Below, piece by piece: positions 1 to 12,717 of a stretch of DNA of 64,000 nucleotides. Every line of letters begins with the position of its first letter. Positions within the stretch are counted from its first letter, which is position 1. Under the pieces are notes generated by a model, which was not told where the DNA came from, ran no database searches, and worked only from the letters and a program-made list of their open reading frames with translations. Origin of the DNA: Spirosoma telluris (GTDB lineage Bacteria; Bacteroidota; Bacteroidia; Cytophagales; Spirosomataceae). The position numbers and the translations under genes are program-made. The stretch is taken from the NCBI GenBank assembly GCA_003259005.1, contig QLII01000001.1:1240001-1304000 (forward strand), given 5' to 3'.

Positions 1-172
1 GTATAGTGAGTTGGGAAGAGAACTCGGCTACGACTCCATCCGCTTTTAGGGTAGACCCATCCTCCACAACGACTATCTCAAAGTTCGTATACGTCTGTTT
101 CGTCAGACTACTCAGCAATTCGCGGAGTTCGTCGGGGCGATTAAAGATGGGAATGATGATGGAGAAGAACAT
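1..172 (-). CDS. Family 2 glycosyltransferase, N-terminal fragment
   Basis: The window opens inside a leftward gene; only the first 57 residues are present. They begin FSIIIPIFNRPDEL and continue with TYTNFEIVVVEDGS, the nucleotide-sugar-binding start of GT-A family 2 glycosyltransferases, where the Asp of VVEDGS contacts the UDP-sugar. GT2 enzymes transfer sugars to lipid, protein or polysaccharide acceptors at the cytoplasmic face of the membrane. The start is the ATG complementary to 170-172. The acceptor cannot be judged from the fragment. Confidence 0.8.
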   Translation of the reverse strand, partial: MFFSIIIPIFNRPDELRELLSSLTKQTYTNFEIVVVEDGSTLKADGVVAEFSSQLTI

Positions 173-182
173 GTCAATGTAA

Positions 183-283
183 AATGGATAATGAATAATG
201 TAGAATGGATTCTATCATTATAACGCTATCGCCAACAGGTCGTTTTACAGCATGGGACCCTATTGTACACTATCCATTTTACA

Positions 284-301
<18 letters not shown>
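183..301. repeat. Word-built palindrome between hemL and the glycosyltransferase
   Basis: The left arm (about 183-213) and right arm (about 272-300) are inverted copies made of the words AATGAAT, AATGGAT and AATGTA. The right arm runs into the end of hemL, so the last hemL residues (MNNV) and its stop are encoded by the palindrome. A long stem could act as a terminator or mRNA end protector. It is one member of a series in the host part of this window. Confidence 0.6.
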
Positions 302-1574
<1,273 letters not shown>

Positions 1575-1578
1575 TTTT

Positions 1579-1655
1579 GAATGAGCGAATGAGTGAATGA
1601 GCGAATGAATAAATATGCGTCAGCTATTCACTCATTCGCTCATTCACTCATTCAC
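1579..1655. repeat. Word-built palindrome upstream of hemL
   Basis: The left arm is a tandem series of GAATGAGC/GAATGAGT words (1579-1612), and the right arm is the inverse series of CACTCATTC/CGCTCATTC words (1625-1655), around a short loop. It fills the whole gap between hemL and the next leftward gene. Confidence 0.65.
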
Positions 1656-3432
1656 TAATTAATTTTCACTAGCCGCCCGTCTTCGTATTTTACAATCGGT
1701 ACGATCTGGTTTTCGTTGGTTTGTGTATAGTCGAAACCCGACAGTAAGTAATCGTCGGTATCGGAACGGAGATTACTCCTATTACGAGTCTGTAACCCAT
1801 TTTTCGCCAGTTGCCGCCCGAAAAAAAGCATCATATCGTAGCCCTCGCTGGCGAAAACAGAGGGAATGGTGTTGCGCTTGGCTACGTATTGTTCCTGAAA
1901 CGCAATAACTGGTTCACGCGAGGTGTCGATGAAATCGGGATAGAGCAGATATAAATCCCGATGGCTGAAGGTTGATGTAGACGTCCGATATGGATCAAAG
2001 GCAGAAGCTGTGGCGACCACAGGAGCAATTACTTTCCGGCGACTAAGGGCTTCGAGCATCCGCGCACCATCCTCCTCATTACTACTCGCAAAGAAAACAT
2101 GACCCAGATTAATGGTTGCCGTTGTTGAAACAGGGCGTGTAGCCGTCGTTTTTTCGGTAAATTTCATGGCATCAGCCATCGTTTGTGCACTACCACTCAC
2201 TTTCCGAAAATCAATAATCGTATAATTCTGTTGCTTGAGTTCATTCTGGTACGTCATAGCCAACAGGGAATCTTTTCGGGACGTACCAAAATAAATAGCG
2301 GCCCGGCGACTGCTATTTAAGTTCCGGATATGTTCGGCCACTTTCTTTGCCTGCTGATTCATCGACGGTTGCGCCAGAAAGGACATGGGCTGGTTAGCGA
2401 TTAATTCACTACTGGTCGCAATGGGGTTCAGGAGTATAATATTATTTTGATTGGCATAGGCCGAGGCAATCCGGTTGGGTTCGATATAGAGTGGTCCAAT
2501 AATCAAATCAGTTTGAGCGAAAGCTGGACTATTGACTAATTCCAGGGTTTTATTCGGATCATTATCTAAATCGTAGGCAAATACATTGACCGTAATTCCC
2601 TCTTCCTGCAACCGGGCTTTCGCCATCTTGATGCCATTATAAAGATCGTATACATACTGATTCGACCGAGCCCGTTTTTCAGGATCGAATTCATCAAGCC
2701 GGAATGGAAACATCACGGCAATGTTATAATAACCCTTAGCACGTGAGGTCCGCGATGGATTCATAACGGGTGCTGTTGGCCGATTAGCCGCCCCAGTAAC
2801 GGCCGTTGTGCTGGGTTGATTAGTGGCTACTCCAGGCACACCAAATCGATTCGTAAGTCGATCCGACAGTTCCAGATCATCTTTATCGCTGGCTGTTCGC
2901 TGAATTAGGTCAATTAACGTCAATCCAACAATTCGATCATTTGGAAAGTCCTTATTAAGTTGTTTCAACCGATTCAAATCAGTGATTCGGGGCACAAAGT
3001 TCTGCTCAAGTTTTGTAATATCTGGTCGAAAAGCGGGGTCACTGATTTGCTGAATAGTCAATAGCGCTTCTTCATACAGCCCCATTTCCATCGAAGCAGC
3101 GGCAAGCAGATAATTAGCATCATTTAGTTTACGCCAATCCGGGAAATATTCCAGCAACTGCTTAAGCATTAGTCTGGATTGGGGAAATTTTTCTGTCGGA
3201 AAGCAGCGATGGCGTAATAATAACTGGCATAGGGAGCCAATGGGCCGCGCTGCTGAACAAGCATATTCAGGTCGGCTTTAGCCCGCTCATAATCACCTGA
3301 CTGAATCAGCTTGACGGCTGCATTGTAGCGTTTTTGAGCTTCAGGTGCTATCTGAGCCGTAGCCGTCTGTCGGTTCAGCAACCAGAGCAGGCAAATAACC
3401 CACAGTGTATACCACCTCGATGTAGCGTTCAT
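1655..3432 (-). CDS. Exported TPR plus periplasmic-binding-protein-like protein (one apparent frameshift)
   Basis: The N-terminal part (3169-3432) has a signal peptide ending TATAQ, then TPR-like helices. After a frame change near 3181, where one C restored gives FRQKNFPQSRLMLKQLLEYF, the remaining 504 residues continue. From about residue 240 they form a type I periplasmic-binding fold typical of Bacteroidota LppC/ABC-substrate-binding-like proteins: YYNIAVMFPFRLDEF, DLIIGPLYIEPNRIAS, IILLNPIATSSELI. Known relatives are envelope proteins of unclear ligand. No transporter permease or ATPase lies nearby, so a transport role is not supported; a structural or sensing role in the periplasm is equally possible. 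Confidence 0.75.
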
Positions 3433-3479
3433 GTTTTTTGGGTTAAGGCAAAAAGCAACGCCTTCGCGTTGCTTTTATG

Positions 3480-3550
3480 TAGTTAAGAATGAAGAGTGAA
3501 GAATACATGTAAGTTGAATAGCTATATTCTTCACTCTTCATTCTTAACTA
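3480..3550. repeat. Perfect 26-bp palindrome at the 3' end of yidC
   Basis: The arms 3480-3505 and 3525-3550 are perfect inverse copies (TAGTTAAGAATGAAGAGTGA and on) with a 19-base loop. The right arm contains the yidC stop codon. Built from GAAGA/GAATGA words like its neighbours. Confidence 0.8.
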
Positions 3551-5399
3551 TTTTTTCGATTTTGCTTTCCGTTGTGCTTCTTCAGCCTGTTTGCGGGCTT
3601 CATCAGCAGCAGCCAGTTGCCGTTGCAGCAAGGCCTGGAATCCACCGGGTTTCTTACCCTGGCCGGCTGCGTTTTTCCGGCGATTTTCGTCCAATACCGC
3701 TTTTATCTTGTCCTCATCGACAAACCGACGAATGAGTTGCTGCTGAGTGATCGTAACGACGTTCGACACAAAGTAATAGAATGTTAAACCCGCCGGATAG
3801 GAGTTCAGCACAAACATAAACATCAGCGGGAATACGTAACTCAGCGCTTTCATATTTACTGGCCCCGGTTGCGTTGGCGTCGTCTGATTGTTATAGTAAG
3901 CATAGGCAATAGACGAAGCGGTCATCAGAACCGTAAACAAGCTCAAGTGGCTACCCACAAACGGAATGGTCGGAAACTTAATGAACGCATCATAGGTCGA
4001 GAGGTCACTCGCCCATAGGAACGATTTCTGACGCAGCTCAATCAGGTTCGGGAATAGCATGAACAGCGCAAACAGGATCGGCATGGTGGCCAGCACGGGA
4101 ACGCATCCACTCAACGGGCTAACGCCAACTTCCTGATACAATTTCATTTGCTCAGCCTGTTGCTTTGCCATATCATCGCCCACCCGCTCCTTCATCTCGT
4201 TCAGCTCCGGCTGCAAAACCCGCATTTTAGCCATACTGACGTATGACTTATAGGTTAATGGGGTTAGAATCAGTTTTACAAACACCACCAGGGCAATAAT
4301 CAGCAGTCCGTAATTCGTGATGTACTTCTCCAGAAAGTTGAAGACCGGGACGAAGAAATACTTGTTGATCGGCTTCAGCACCGAATAACCCAGGTACACA
4401 TTACGATCAAACTCCGGTGCCACGCTTCCCAGCAACTGAAAATCATTAGGGCCATAAAAGAGTTTATATTGGCCTTTACCCGCTTTTACATCAGCCATTG
4501 ACAGGCTCACATCCGCAATGGCCGTTTTTACCACACTGCTGTCCGTTGGGTCTACCAGTGTTTTAAAGCTTGCTTTCGTTAACGGGGCATTCTTGGCCAC
4601 AAATCCCGACAGAAAATACTTGTGCTTAACGGTAAACCATTGTACAGGTTCTTCGACGGTTGTTTCCTGATTACTTTCGCCTTCAGTCAGATTTTGAAAG
4701 TTCTCATCGGCGGTCAGGTAGTTGATTGTGGCAGCCCGGCGGTTATTGCTCAGATCATTTTCGTACTGCCGCATCTTGTCTTCCCAGAAGAACCGAATGT
4801 TATCATTCGTGACGGCATTACCCAGTCCATTCAGTTTCAGATCATAGTCAAGAACATAGCCTTCGGCAGGCACCGTGTATACTTGTTCGATTGACTGCCC
4901 TGGGGCCACCTCTGCCCGAAAGGTAATTTGCTGAGGTTGCCCGCTTACGGTACTGTTTTGAGCTGTAGTCTGGTAATACAGTTTATGTAAATCGACTTCC
5001 CCCGATTGGTAGGAAGTTCCAGAAGTGTCTTGCTGCTTTGCTCATCAATCAGAACCAAAGGTTTCTGATCATACGTTTTGTAATTTTTCAGTATGACTTC
5101 CTTCACCTGGCCACCCAGCGTACTGAAGGTCAGCTTGATATCCTTATTTTCAACGACAATATCGCGAGCCTCACCGGTAGCGGCTGTGGCAAAATCGCCA
5201 AACTGCGCCTTGGCCGCAGCGGAATCAAGGGGCTGCTCAGCCTTGGCAATAGCTGCTTCGGCCCGGATGCTGATTTCGGTTTTGTGGTTTGTGTTGTTTG
5301 GGCCGGCTGCTTCTCGGGCGCGGGTTTCGGTACCAGTAGCTGATAGCCGACCAGCATCGCCAGAATCAGGACAATGCCAATTAGTTGATTACGATCCAT
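3548..5399 (-). CDS. yidC: Membrane protein insertase YidC (two apparent frameshifts)
   Basis: YidC/Oxa1-family insertase that places Sec-dependent and Sec-independent proteins in the inner membrane. Segments in order: N-terminal anchor (MDRNQLIGIVLILAMLVGYQ), a periplasmic beta domain, then from about 4350 downwards the conserved insertase core with several membrane spans (GLLIIALVVFVKLILTPLTY, VPVLATMPILFALFMLFPN) and a Lys/Arg-rich cytoplasmic tail. The frame breaks near 5280 (A run) and near 5001 (G run); one base at each restores continuous sequence through EISIRAEAAIAKAEQ and LPTNRGEVDLHKLYYQ. pyrG lies immediately upstream on the same strand, a common Bacteroidota arrangement. Confidence 0.95.
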
Positions 5400-5406
5400 T
5401 TAGAGT

Positions 5407-5474
5407 AGTAGATAGTCGACAGTCAATAGTTGTCAGTAATACTGATGCCTATTGACTGTCGACTCTTGACTTTT
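5407..5474. repeat. Palindrome between pyrG and yidC
   Basis: AGTCGACAGTCAATAG (5414-5429) pairs perfectly with CTATTGACTGTCGACT (5449-5464). A T run follows on the plus strand. The words GTCGACA, GTCAATA and GTTGTCA are variants of each other. Confidence 0.7.
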
Positions 5475-5502
5475 TTTTGCAAAATTACAGCAATCTAGCT
5501 GC

Positions 5503-7195
5503 TTAATCAACCGCATCGACAGTTTCTACATGGGCGGTTGTTGTAGATGCGGGTTCGGCCCGTTTTTGCTGACTATAGGTGAGGGCTGCCTTCACAAATT
5601 TCACAAACAACGGATGCGGATTTAACACCGTGCTTTTGAGCTCTGGATGAAACTGAACGCCTACATACCACGGATGGATTTCTTTAGGTAACTCTACCAC
5701 TTCAACTAAGCCCGTTTCGGGGTTAATACCCGTTGGGCGGAGTCCGGCCTTTTCGAAAGCGTCCAGGTAATCATTGTTGAACTCGTACCGATGACGGTGG
5801 CGTTCGCTAATCTGTGTTTTACCATAGATATGGTGCACCAGCGAATCGCGTTTGAGTTTGCAGGCATAGGCCCCTAACCGCATCGTTCCCCTTTGTCGGT
5901 AACGCTTTTCTGCTCCTCCATCATACTAATGACCGGATTGGCTGTGTGCGGCTCCATTTCGGTCGAGTGGGCGTCTTCGATACCCATCACGTTCCGGGCA
6001 TATTCGATCACGGCCATCTGCATGCCTAAACAGATGCCCAGAAATGGAATACCTTGTTCACGGACGTAACGCACTGCATTGATTTTTCCATCAATACCGC
6101 GCTCCCCGAAACCAGGTGCCACCAGCACTGCATCCAGTTGACTCAGTACTTCCGAGCAATGGTGTTCATCTACCAGGGTTTCAGACTGTATCCATTCCAA
6201 CTGCACTTTACACTCGTTGGCAGCACCTGCATGAATGAATGACTCGGCAATTGACTTGTAGGCATCGTGTAGTTCGACATACTTACCCACTAGCCCAATT
6301 CGGACAACATCGCCCGGATTCTTGAGTCGTCCTAAAAATGCTTTCCAGACATCCAGATCCGCATCTTTGTCGTTGTAAAGATCCAGCATGTACAAGGCCC
6401 GCTGGTCGAGTCGTTCCTTTTGCATGAGCAACGGTACGTCGTAGATTGTTTCTGCATCAATCGCTTCGATGACCGAACTCACCTGAACGTTACAGAATTG
6501 GGCAATTTTCCGTCGGATATCCTGCGGTAATGGGTGTTCGGTTCGGCAGGCGATAATATCGGGTTGCACCCCATTCTCGAGCAGCATCCGGACCGAGTGC
6601 TGAGTCGGTTTGGTTTTTAGTTCCCCGCCGATTGCAGATAAGGCACCAATGTGAGGTGAATGACGAGGGTGTCTTTTTCGCCCAGTTCAAACTTCAATTG
6701 CCGAACGGCTTCTACAAACGGCAACGATTCGATGTCGCCCACACAACCACCAATTTCAGTGATAACAATGTCATATTCGCCGTTTCACCCAGTAGCTTAA
6801 TGTTCCGCTTGATTTCATCGGTAATGTGCGGCACAACCTGCACCGTTTTACCGAGGAAATCGCCCCGACGTTCCCTGGTAATAACGTTGTTGTAGATTCG
6901 ACCGGTCGTAATGTTGTTGGCCTGGGAAGTAGGTCGATTCAGGAATCGCTCGTAGTGCCCAAGATCAAGGTCGGTTTCGGCCCCGTCGTCGGTGACGTAG
7001 CATTCGCCGTGTTCATAAGGATTGAGTGTGCGGGGTCAATGTTGATATACGGATCGAACTTCTGGATCGTTACCGTAAGCCCCTGGATTGAAGCAATTTA
7101 GCCAGCGAAGAAGCGATGATGCCCTTGCCTAATGATGAAGTTACTCCGCCAGTAACAAAAATATATTTCGCGGATTTTGGTCCCGTAGCCGCCAT
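5503..7195 (-). CDS. pyrG: CTP synthase (about five apparent frameshifts)
   Basis: Makes CTP from UTP, ATP and glutamine, the last step of pyrimidine nucleotide synthesis. The start is the ATG complementary to 7193-7195, giving [20 protein letters not shown] and the SLGKGI P-loop. The synthetase domain is spread over several frames down to about 6590; the glutaminase domain follows with the Cys nucleophile in FLGICLGMQ and the His-Glu pair in GVQFHPEL. Single G losses near 7081, 7036, 6779, 6625 and 5889 account for every break, and restoring them gives uninterrupted family sequence. This is the most damaged gene in the window although it should be essential, the best argument that the breaks are technical. 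Confidence 0.93.
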
Positions 7196-7384
7196 GATTG
7201 AAACCTGTTTAGGTCGTTACGGGATGTAAAGGTAAGAGAAATTTGGGAGGAAAGGGAGGATGAAAGAAGGAAAAGTTGGCGGATGTAAGCTAATCGATTG
7301 GCCATCAGCCGACTGTTTAGCAAATCTTTCCGTAGTCTCTTATTTTTGACTTTATCTTTACATCGTCTACCTACATTTCCTCAT

Positions 7385-7845
7385 ATGGAAGCTGAACTAA
7401 CCTTTCGATTAGCCACCGCGAACGATTTGATCACCATCATCTACCTGCTTGCCGACGATGCTCTGGGGCTACTCGTGAAAATATCGAACTCCCTCTCTCA
7501 GAGAACTATGTGAATGCGTTTCATCGGATTTCGAATGATCCAAACCAGGAATTGACGGTTGCCGAAATCAACGGCGAAATCGTTGGAACCTTTCAGGTAT
7601 CGTTCATTCAATACCTCACCCATCAGGGCGGTTTACGAGCGCAGATTGAAGCCGTTCGGGTACATTCCGCCTATAGGGGTACCGGAATTGGAACCCAACT
7701 GTTCAGCTATGCCATTAACCGCGCTAAAGAAAAGGGCTGCTCTATGGTGCAGTTGACAACGGATAAAAAGCGCCCCCGAGCCATCCAGTTCTATGAAACA
7801 CTGGGGTTTGTTGCCACGCATGAGGGAATGAAATGTAAGCTTTAA
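7385..7845 (+). CDS. GNAT-family N-acetyltransferase (one apparent frameshift)
   Basis: Acetyl-CoA-dependent N-acetyltransferase fold. The start ATG at 7385 gives MEAELTFRLATANDL. A G lost near 7468 breaks the frame after LADDALG; with it restored the protein runs through RENIELPLSENYVNAFHRIS to the end. The acetyl-CoA-binding motif A is VHSAYRGTGIGTQLF, followed by AIQFYETLGF near the C-terminus, both characteristic. Length about 153 residues is normal. The substrate cannot be told. It is divergent from pyrG and converges on the GMC oxidoreductase operon. Confidence 0.85.
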
Positions 7846-7852
7846 TTAGCTA

Positions 7853-7936
7853 CTGGTTATTGGGCTATTAGTTATTGGATAAACTACTAATAGTCAACAA
7901 CTAGAAAAATAATTAATAACCTAATAACTGTTAACA
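7853..7936. repeat. Degenerate word-built inverted repeat
   Basis: TTATTGG/CTATTAG words on the left are mirrored by CTAATAG/CCTAATAAC words on the right. Weaker than the other palindromes of the series, but in the same position just after a stop codon. Confidence 0.4.
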
Positions 7937-7948
7937 AACTGCTTAAAA

Positions 7949-7985
7949 CAATAATGGCCCTGAGTAGTTATTCAGGCCATTGTTG
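7949..7985. terminator. Hairpin between convergent genes
   Basis: CAATAATGGCC pairs with GGCCATTGTTG (10 of 11) around a 15-base loop. It lies between the GNAT gene and the oppositely oriented oxidoreductase operon, where a bidirectional terminator is expected. Confidence 0.55.
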
Positions 7986-7994
7986 CAGTAATTT

Positions 7995-8633
7995 CTATTC
8001 CTTCCAGGCATCGATCTCGCGTTGTTCGTAAGCGAGCCCGTATTGTTTCAGCACATCGTCAGGTACGCCGTTCCACTGGTTCGGTACGTTACCAACATAA
8101 CGAGGTCTTTAATACCGATCTGACTGGTGAAAAAGCCAGATGCCGTCATATTGCGCATCATCGAGAAAAAGGAAGCACCCTGCGTCATATCGGGAGTAGC
8201 TTTGCTGGGATAGGCAATCTGCTCCACCATGTCGATTTGCTGCGCTTTGGTGCACAGCACAAACTGCTTGCCATAGCGCTTCACGCAGGTGTTATCCAGC
8301 CATTTAATACCACCCGCATAGGCGTCTGGTTGCGAGGCTGATCTTTCATCATAAATTCGATGAAAGCCGGAACACCCGCCTGGGACGCACTCCCCGACCG
8401 CTCATCGGCAGGAATGATGATATCGCACAGAACAGTAACGGTTTGTAACTCATGGGGCGTAAAAAACTTCTCGGCCATGAGTTTGGCATCACGCTCAGCT
8501 TCATGTTTCTGCCGTCCGCCCGGAATTTTCAGGGTTTCGGGTCTGGTGGTGCCGGAACGTTCGCTTCGACAGGATTAACAGCTAAACCAAAGCTGGCGAG
8601 CGATAGCGTTTTTAAGGAATCTCTGCGTTTCAT
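7995..8633 (-). CDS. Gluconate 2-dehydrogenase subunit 3-like protein (three apparent frameshifts)
   Basis: The protein begins MKRRDSLKTLSLASFGLAV, an export signal with twin arginines of the Tat type, then continues through FFTPHELQTVTVLCDIIIP and ADERSGSASQAGVPAFIEFM, the core of the small-subunit family (PF13618). The frame breaks near 8540, 8315 and 8103; one base at each restores the sequence to a C-terminus DVLKQYGLAYEQREIDAWKE. It lies five bases after the GMC oxidoreductase on the same strand, so the two should form one exported sugar or alcohol dehydrogenase. Small subunits of this kind help maturation and Tat export of the FAD subunit. Confidence 0.82.
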
Positions 8634-8638
8634 ATCGG

Positions 8639-10382
8639 TTAAATATTTTTCTTTTTGACTTCATCGATCAGGTATTCACTGGTACGCATGGAGCTGGCCA
8701 GAATTGTCCAGGTTACGTTTTTGTCACCCTGCGATACGAACGGAGCCGCATCAACGACAAACAGGTTTTTCACATCGTGAGCCTGCTGCCATTTATTCAG
8801 GGCCGATTTTTGTGGATCGTTGCCCATCCGAACCGTACCGACTTCGTGAATGATTTTCCCAGGCGCTTCCAGACCGTAATTATTCTCAGGACCTGGTTTA
8901 TTCCCAACGGAACACCCCCATCGAATGTATGATTTCTTCGAAGGTATCCTGCATGTGTTTGGCCTGCTTTATCTCATTCTCCGACCATTTGTAATGGAAA
9001 CGCAGGGTTGGAATACCGTATTTATCAACGGAGTTTGGGTCAATTTCGCAGTAGTTACTTTCGAGCGGAATCGGTTCTCCACGACCAGCCATACCAATAT
9101 AAGCCCCATAGAATCGACGATAATCGTCTTTCAGTCCAGCGCCATAGCCACCGCCCGTCTTCATCTTACCATCCCGACCAGGGAACCGACCGTTCATGTT
9201 CTCGATGCCACTACCAAAGCCGTAGCCAGGCATGCCCATGCCACCACCGTACTCGATGTGATAGCCGCGCGGGAAATCTAGTTTCCGGTTATCAAGCCAC
9301 CAGGGTGTAAATACGTGCATACCGCCTACGCCATCTTCGTTATAGCGTTTGCGATCCATCAGAGCGGGAACGAAGCCAGAGCGACTGGCACCCGTCGAGT
9401 CATTCAGGTATTTACCGATTACACCACTACTATTCGCTAGTCCGTTCGGGAAACGGGATGATTTAGAGTTCAGTAATAGTCGGGCTGTTTCGCAGGTACT
9501 GGCGCTCAGGATAACAGACTTAGCCTTAATCGTAACCTCCTCAAGCGTACGCGTATCCACATAACTTACGCCTGTTGCCAGACCCGTCTTAGGATCGGTC
9601 AACACTTCACGGGCCATGGCTCCGTTGATAAGTGTTACGTTACCGGTTTTAACCGCAGGAATACAAAGTACCGACGACGACGAGAAGTCGGCATAAGCCT
9701 GACAGGCACGGCCGCACTGGCTACAATAGAAGCAAGAGCCACGGTCTTTATTGATGGGCTTGGTCAGGATGCTCAGACGCGATGGAATAACCGGAACACC
9801 AATACTCTTCGCCCCTTTCCTGAGCATCAGTTCATGCAGGCGGGGTTTAGGCGGTGGCAGGAAGTGCCCGTTCGGTTCATTTGGAAAATCGGTCTCTATC
9901 GAACCAAATACCCCAATCATCTTGTCAACCCGGTCGTAAAATGGCTTCAGGTCGTCGTACGTTATTGGCCAGTCGTCGCCTATTCCGGTTAGTGAACGAC
10001 GGCGGAAATCATCCGGTCCGAAGCGCATAGAAATACGTCCCCAGTGGTTAGTTCGTCCACCCAGCATCCGGGACCGGAACCAATAGAATTCGGTACCCTG
10101 TTTGGCAGAGTATGGCTCACCTTCAATATCCCAACCACCCCAGGCAGCGTCAAAATCTCCGAAAGCACGCGTTGTACCAGCGCCACGTCGGGGCGATTCC
10201 CAGGGCCATTTCAGTTGAGTAATATATTTGGGATCGGCTGGGTCAAAATAGCCGCCCGCTTCCAGCAACGCGACCTTTGCACCAGCTTTCGCTAGCGTAT
10301 AAGCCGCCATGCCGCCCCGCCCAGAGCCAACAATGACTACATCATACTGAGTGGGGGCTTTTTGAATCTGAAATGGATCCAT
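8639..10382 (-). CDS. GMC-family FAD oxidoreductase (two apparent frameshifts)
   Basis: FAD-dependent dehydrogenase of the glucose-methanol-choline family. The dinucleotide-binding loop [12 protein letters not shown] is near the N-terminus; [12 protein letters not shown] and the GTVRMG motif near the C-terminus follow the family pattern. A cysteine cluster [12 protein letters not shown] near residue 230 resembles those of periplasmic GMC dehydrogenases that pass electrons to a cytochrome. Frame breaks near 8915 and 8903 are each repaired by one base. I chose the ATG at 10382 ([19 protein letters not shown]); an upstream in-frame ATG at 10427 would add 15 residues of unlikely sequence. It forms an operon with the subunit 3 gene. 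The substrate (sugar, glycoside or polyol) is unknown. Confidence 0.88.
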
Positions 10383-10522
10383 GCAGAAATTAGAATGAAT
10401 TATTGATTGTTGAGACAAGTAATCCATTATACTATTAATATAGCATTAAAGGCAAAGGAATTGTAAAATTACCCTAAGTATATACGAAGATGCAAGTATT
10501 TCAGGCTACGACTTCGTTAAGA

Positions 10523-10617
10523 TGGATTCTTTAGTTGCTTTGGATTCTAGTTGATTCTTTAGATTCTATAAAATCAATTAGAATCCAAAGAATCAATTAG
10601 AATCTAAAGAATCAACC
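10523..10617. repeat. Word-built palindrome upstream of the GMC gene
   Basis: The words GATTCTTTAG, GATTCTAGTT and TTTGGATTC on the left are mirrored by AGAATCAATT, AGAATCCAAAG and AGAATCTAAAG on the right, making an imperfect stem about 40 bp long. It lies between the putative porin stop and the GMC gene. Confidence 0.65.
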
Positions 10618-10637
10618 AACATAAACGTGCCTTAACC

Positions 10638-12655
10638 TTAATCAAACAAATACCAGTCGACGCCAAACGAGAAACCCCGGCGCATTTGCAGGAACCCTGG
10701 CGACACGAAATAGCCTGGCTGAAAGACGCCCTGATCGGCATGAGTCAGTTTTACAAACAGGCGCGTTCGATTAATACGCAGGTTCGCATACAGATCGGCC
10801 AGCACGTAGCCTTCTACTTTCTCGCTATTCTGTACATAATATTGTTGCGTCACGGGCATGTAGGCATCCGCATAATAGGGCGATTTGTAATGCAGATCAA
10901 TCCCGGTCTGAATATAAAGGACTTTGGCATACAGGAATTCATACTGGATACGGGTATTCATGAAAAATGGGGGTATGTGCAGTACATCGGTGTTTGATTG
11001 AACCGTATAATACCCCTGCCCCGAAATCAGGAATTTACCAAACTGAAAATGATAGCCAAGCCCGGTTCGAAGGACGCTAAACGAGCCATCGACCTGCTGA
11101 GGTATGACTTTATCGTTAAAGTAAATGTAGTTCGACAGCAGGTAATAATCCAGACTCGGTTCGATACGAAGCTGTTTGTAACGTAGGTTCAATTTACCGT
11201 AGGCATGGTTATAGATTGGCAGCTTGAAGTTATTCCGCCAGAAAAAAATCATGCTCTGATAGCGCTCCTGCATCAGCGTTGGATTAGTTGAAATCGACGA
11301 GTAACCCGCCGTTAGAAACTTACTCTCTAATTCCCCCTTTAGGCGGTATAGTAAATTTCCTTTCGTATTGGCACCAAATTCAGCTTCAGCCGTCAGCCTG
11401 GATAAACTGTCAGGGAAATAATAGCCTAGCCAGCCGCCCAAAAACGTTTCAAGTCGGGCGGTTGAATAATCATTAAAAGCCGTACGGGACTCGTTATAAT
11501 GGGTAGTTTGATTATAATTTCGAATGCGTAGATAAGCTCGATAATTGAACGAAGAACCTTTGTACTGCGCATTGCCCTTAATACCAAACTGATTTTCCAG
11601 TAACTGAAAGCGGGCCAGCTGAAAGATCCGGGATGTATCGCCCAAAATGGCGGGGTAAAAACGGATCGGTTGCCCGGTAATCGGCGAGGTAATCGACTGG
11701 TTTAAACGCAGGGTATCATCCTGATAAAAATTCTTATGCGATTGGTAATCAAATTTATGATAGAGTTGAAAGCCTTTATCGAGCACATACTGATGGTATA
11801 CATGCCAGTCGTTCCGAATCTCCCAACCGTGTGGTCCCTGCACAGTAGGACTGCCACTTCGTAACCGGGAGTCACCCGTGTAATTGTAGACAATTGTCTG
11901 TAAATCGGCGGTTTGCCCCGGCAACACGCCACCCTGTTCATCAAGGCTGTGGTTCATGTTGTTAAAATGAGCCAGCAGGGTGTATTTATCGTTTTTCGAC
12001 CGATAGTTAGTATGTAATAACAAGCCCCAGTTCTGTGCCAGTAGTTTATAGGTATCATTGTTTCCAGTCGTACCAAAGAGCTTTTGAGACGTAAACCGTT
12101 GAACATCAAACCCCACATTCCAGCGGGGGTTGATGTTCTGGGACATATCGAAACGCAGAATATTCTGACTATTCCCACCCAACGCAATATACATATCCGT
12201 GTAAGGCGACTTGGTATTGAAGTACTTTACATCCTTAGTCTGATACGCATATGGGTTAAATACATAATAGCCCGACTGGGCACCTAATTGTTGGGAACCA
12301 GTAAAAAAACCGGGCGAATGGGCGTGCCTAGTGTGCCCAAATCCTGGTATAAATTCTGGCTTCGCTGTACGTAGGTAAACCGATGAACCTCATCCATGGT
12401 CGTATCCAGGGTGTAGAGTTTCTGACGATTGTTTAAAATATCGTCCTCCAGCACATAGCGCGTCGATTTTGGGCCATAGATAACCTTCGTTGAGTCATCA
12501 ATAATCCCAGTTCCTTTATTACCAGTTGTGGAAGCCGGCATTGTTTGCCGTCCACCAAAGCCACCCGGAAAGCCACCCGGCATTTGACCCGTTTGCGCCC
12601 AGATACTGGGTAACAGGCCGATTATAAAAAATAAAATAAGAAGACTGCGATTCAT
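10638..12655 (-). CDS. Putative outer-membrane porin (one apparent frameshift)
   Basis: The start ATG at 12655 gives a signal peptide, MNRSLLILFFIIGLLPSIWA, with cleavage after AQ. A short Gly-rich linker (GGFPGGFGG) and then about 620 residues of alternating aromatic/polar beta strands follow, ending in aromatic WYLFD as expected of an outer-membrane barrel. The pattern fits the Bacteroidota 'putative porin' family (Porin_10). The frame breaks in a T run at about 12304; one T restored joins PVFFTGSQQLGAQSGYYVF. It follows lpxK on the same strand with a gap of about 60 bases. The transported solute is unknown. Confidence 0.82.
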
Positions 12656-12717
12656 TGGTTCAAAAGTACGCCAAAACGCCGGACGGCCGAAAATTCGAAT
12701 GAACACACGATCAGTAT

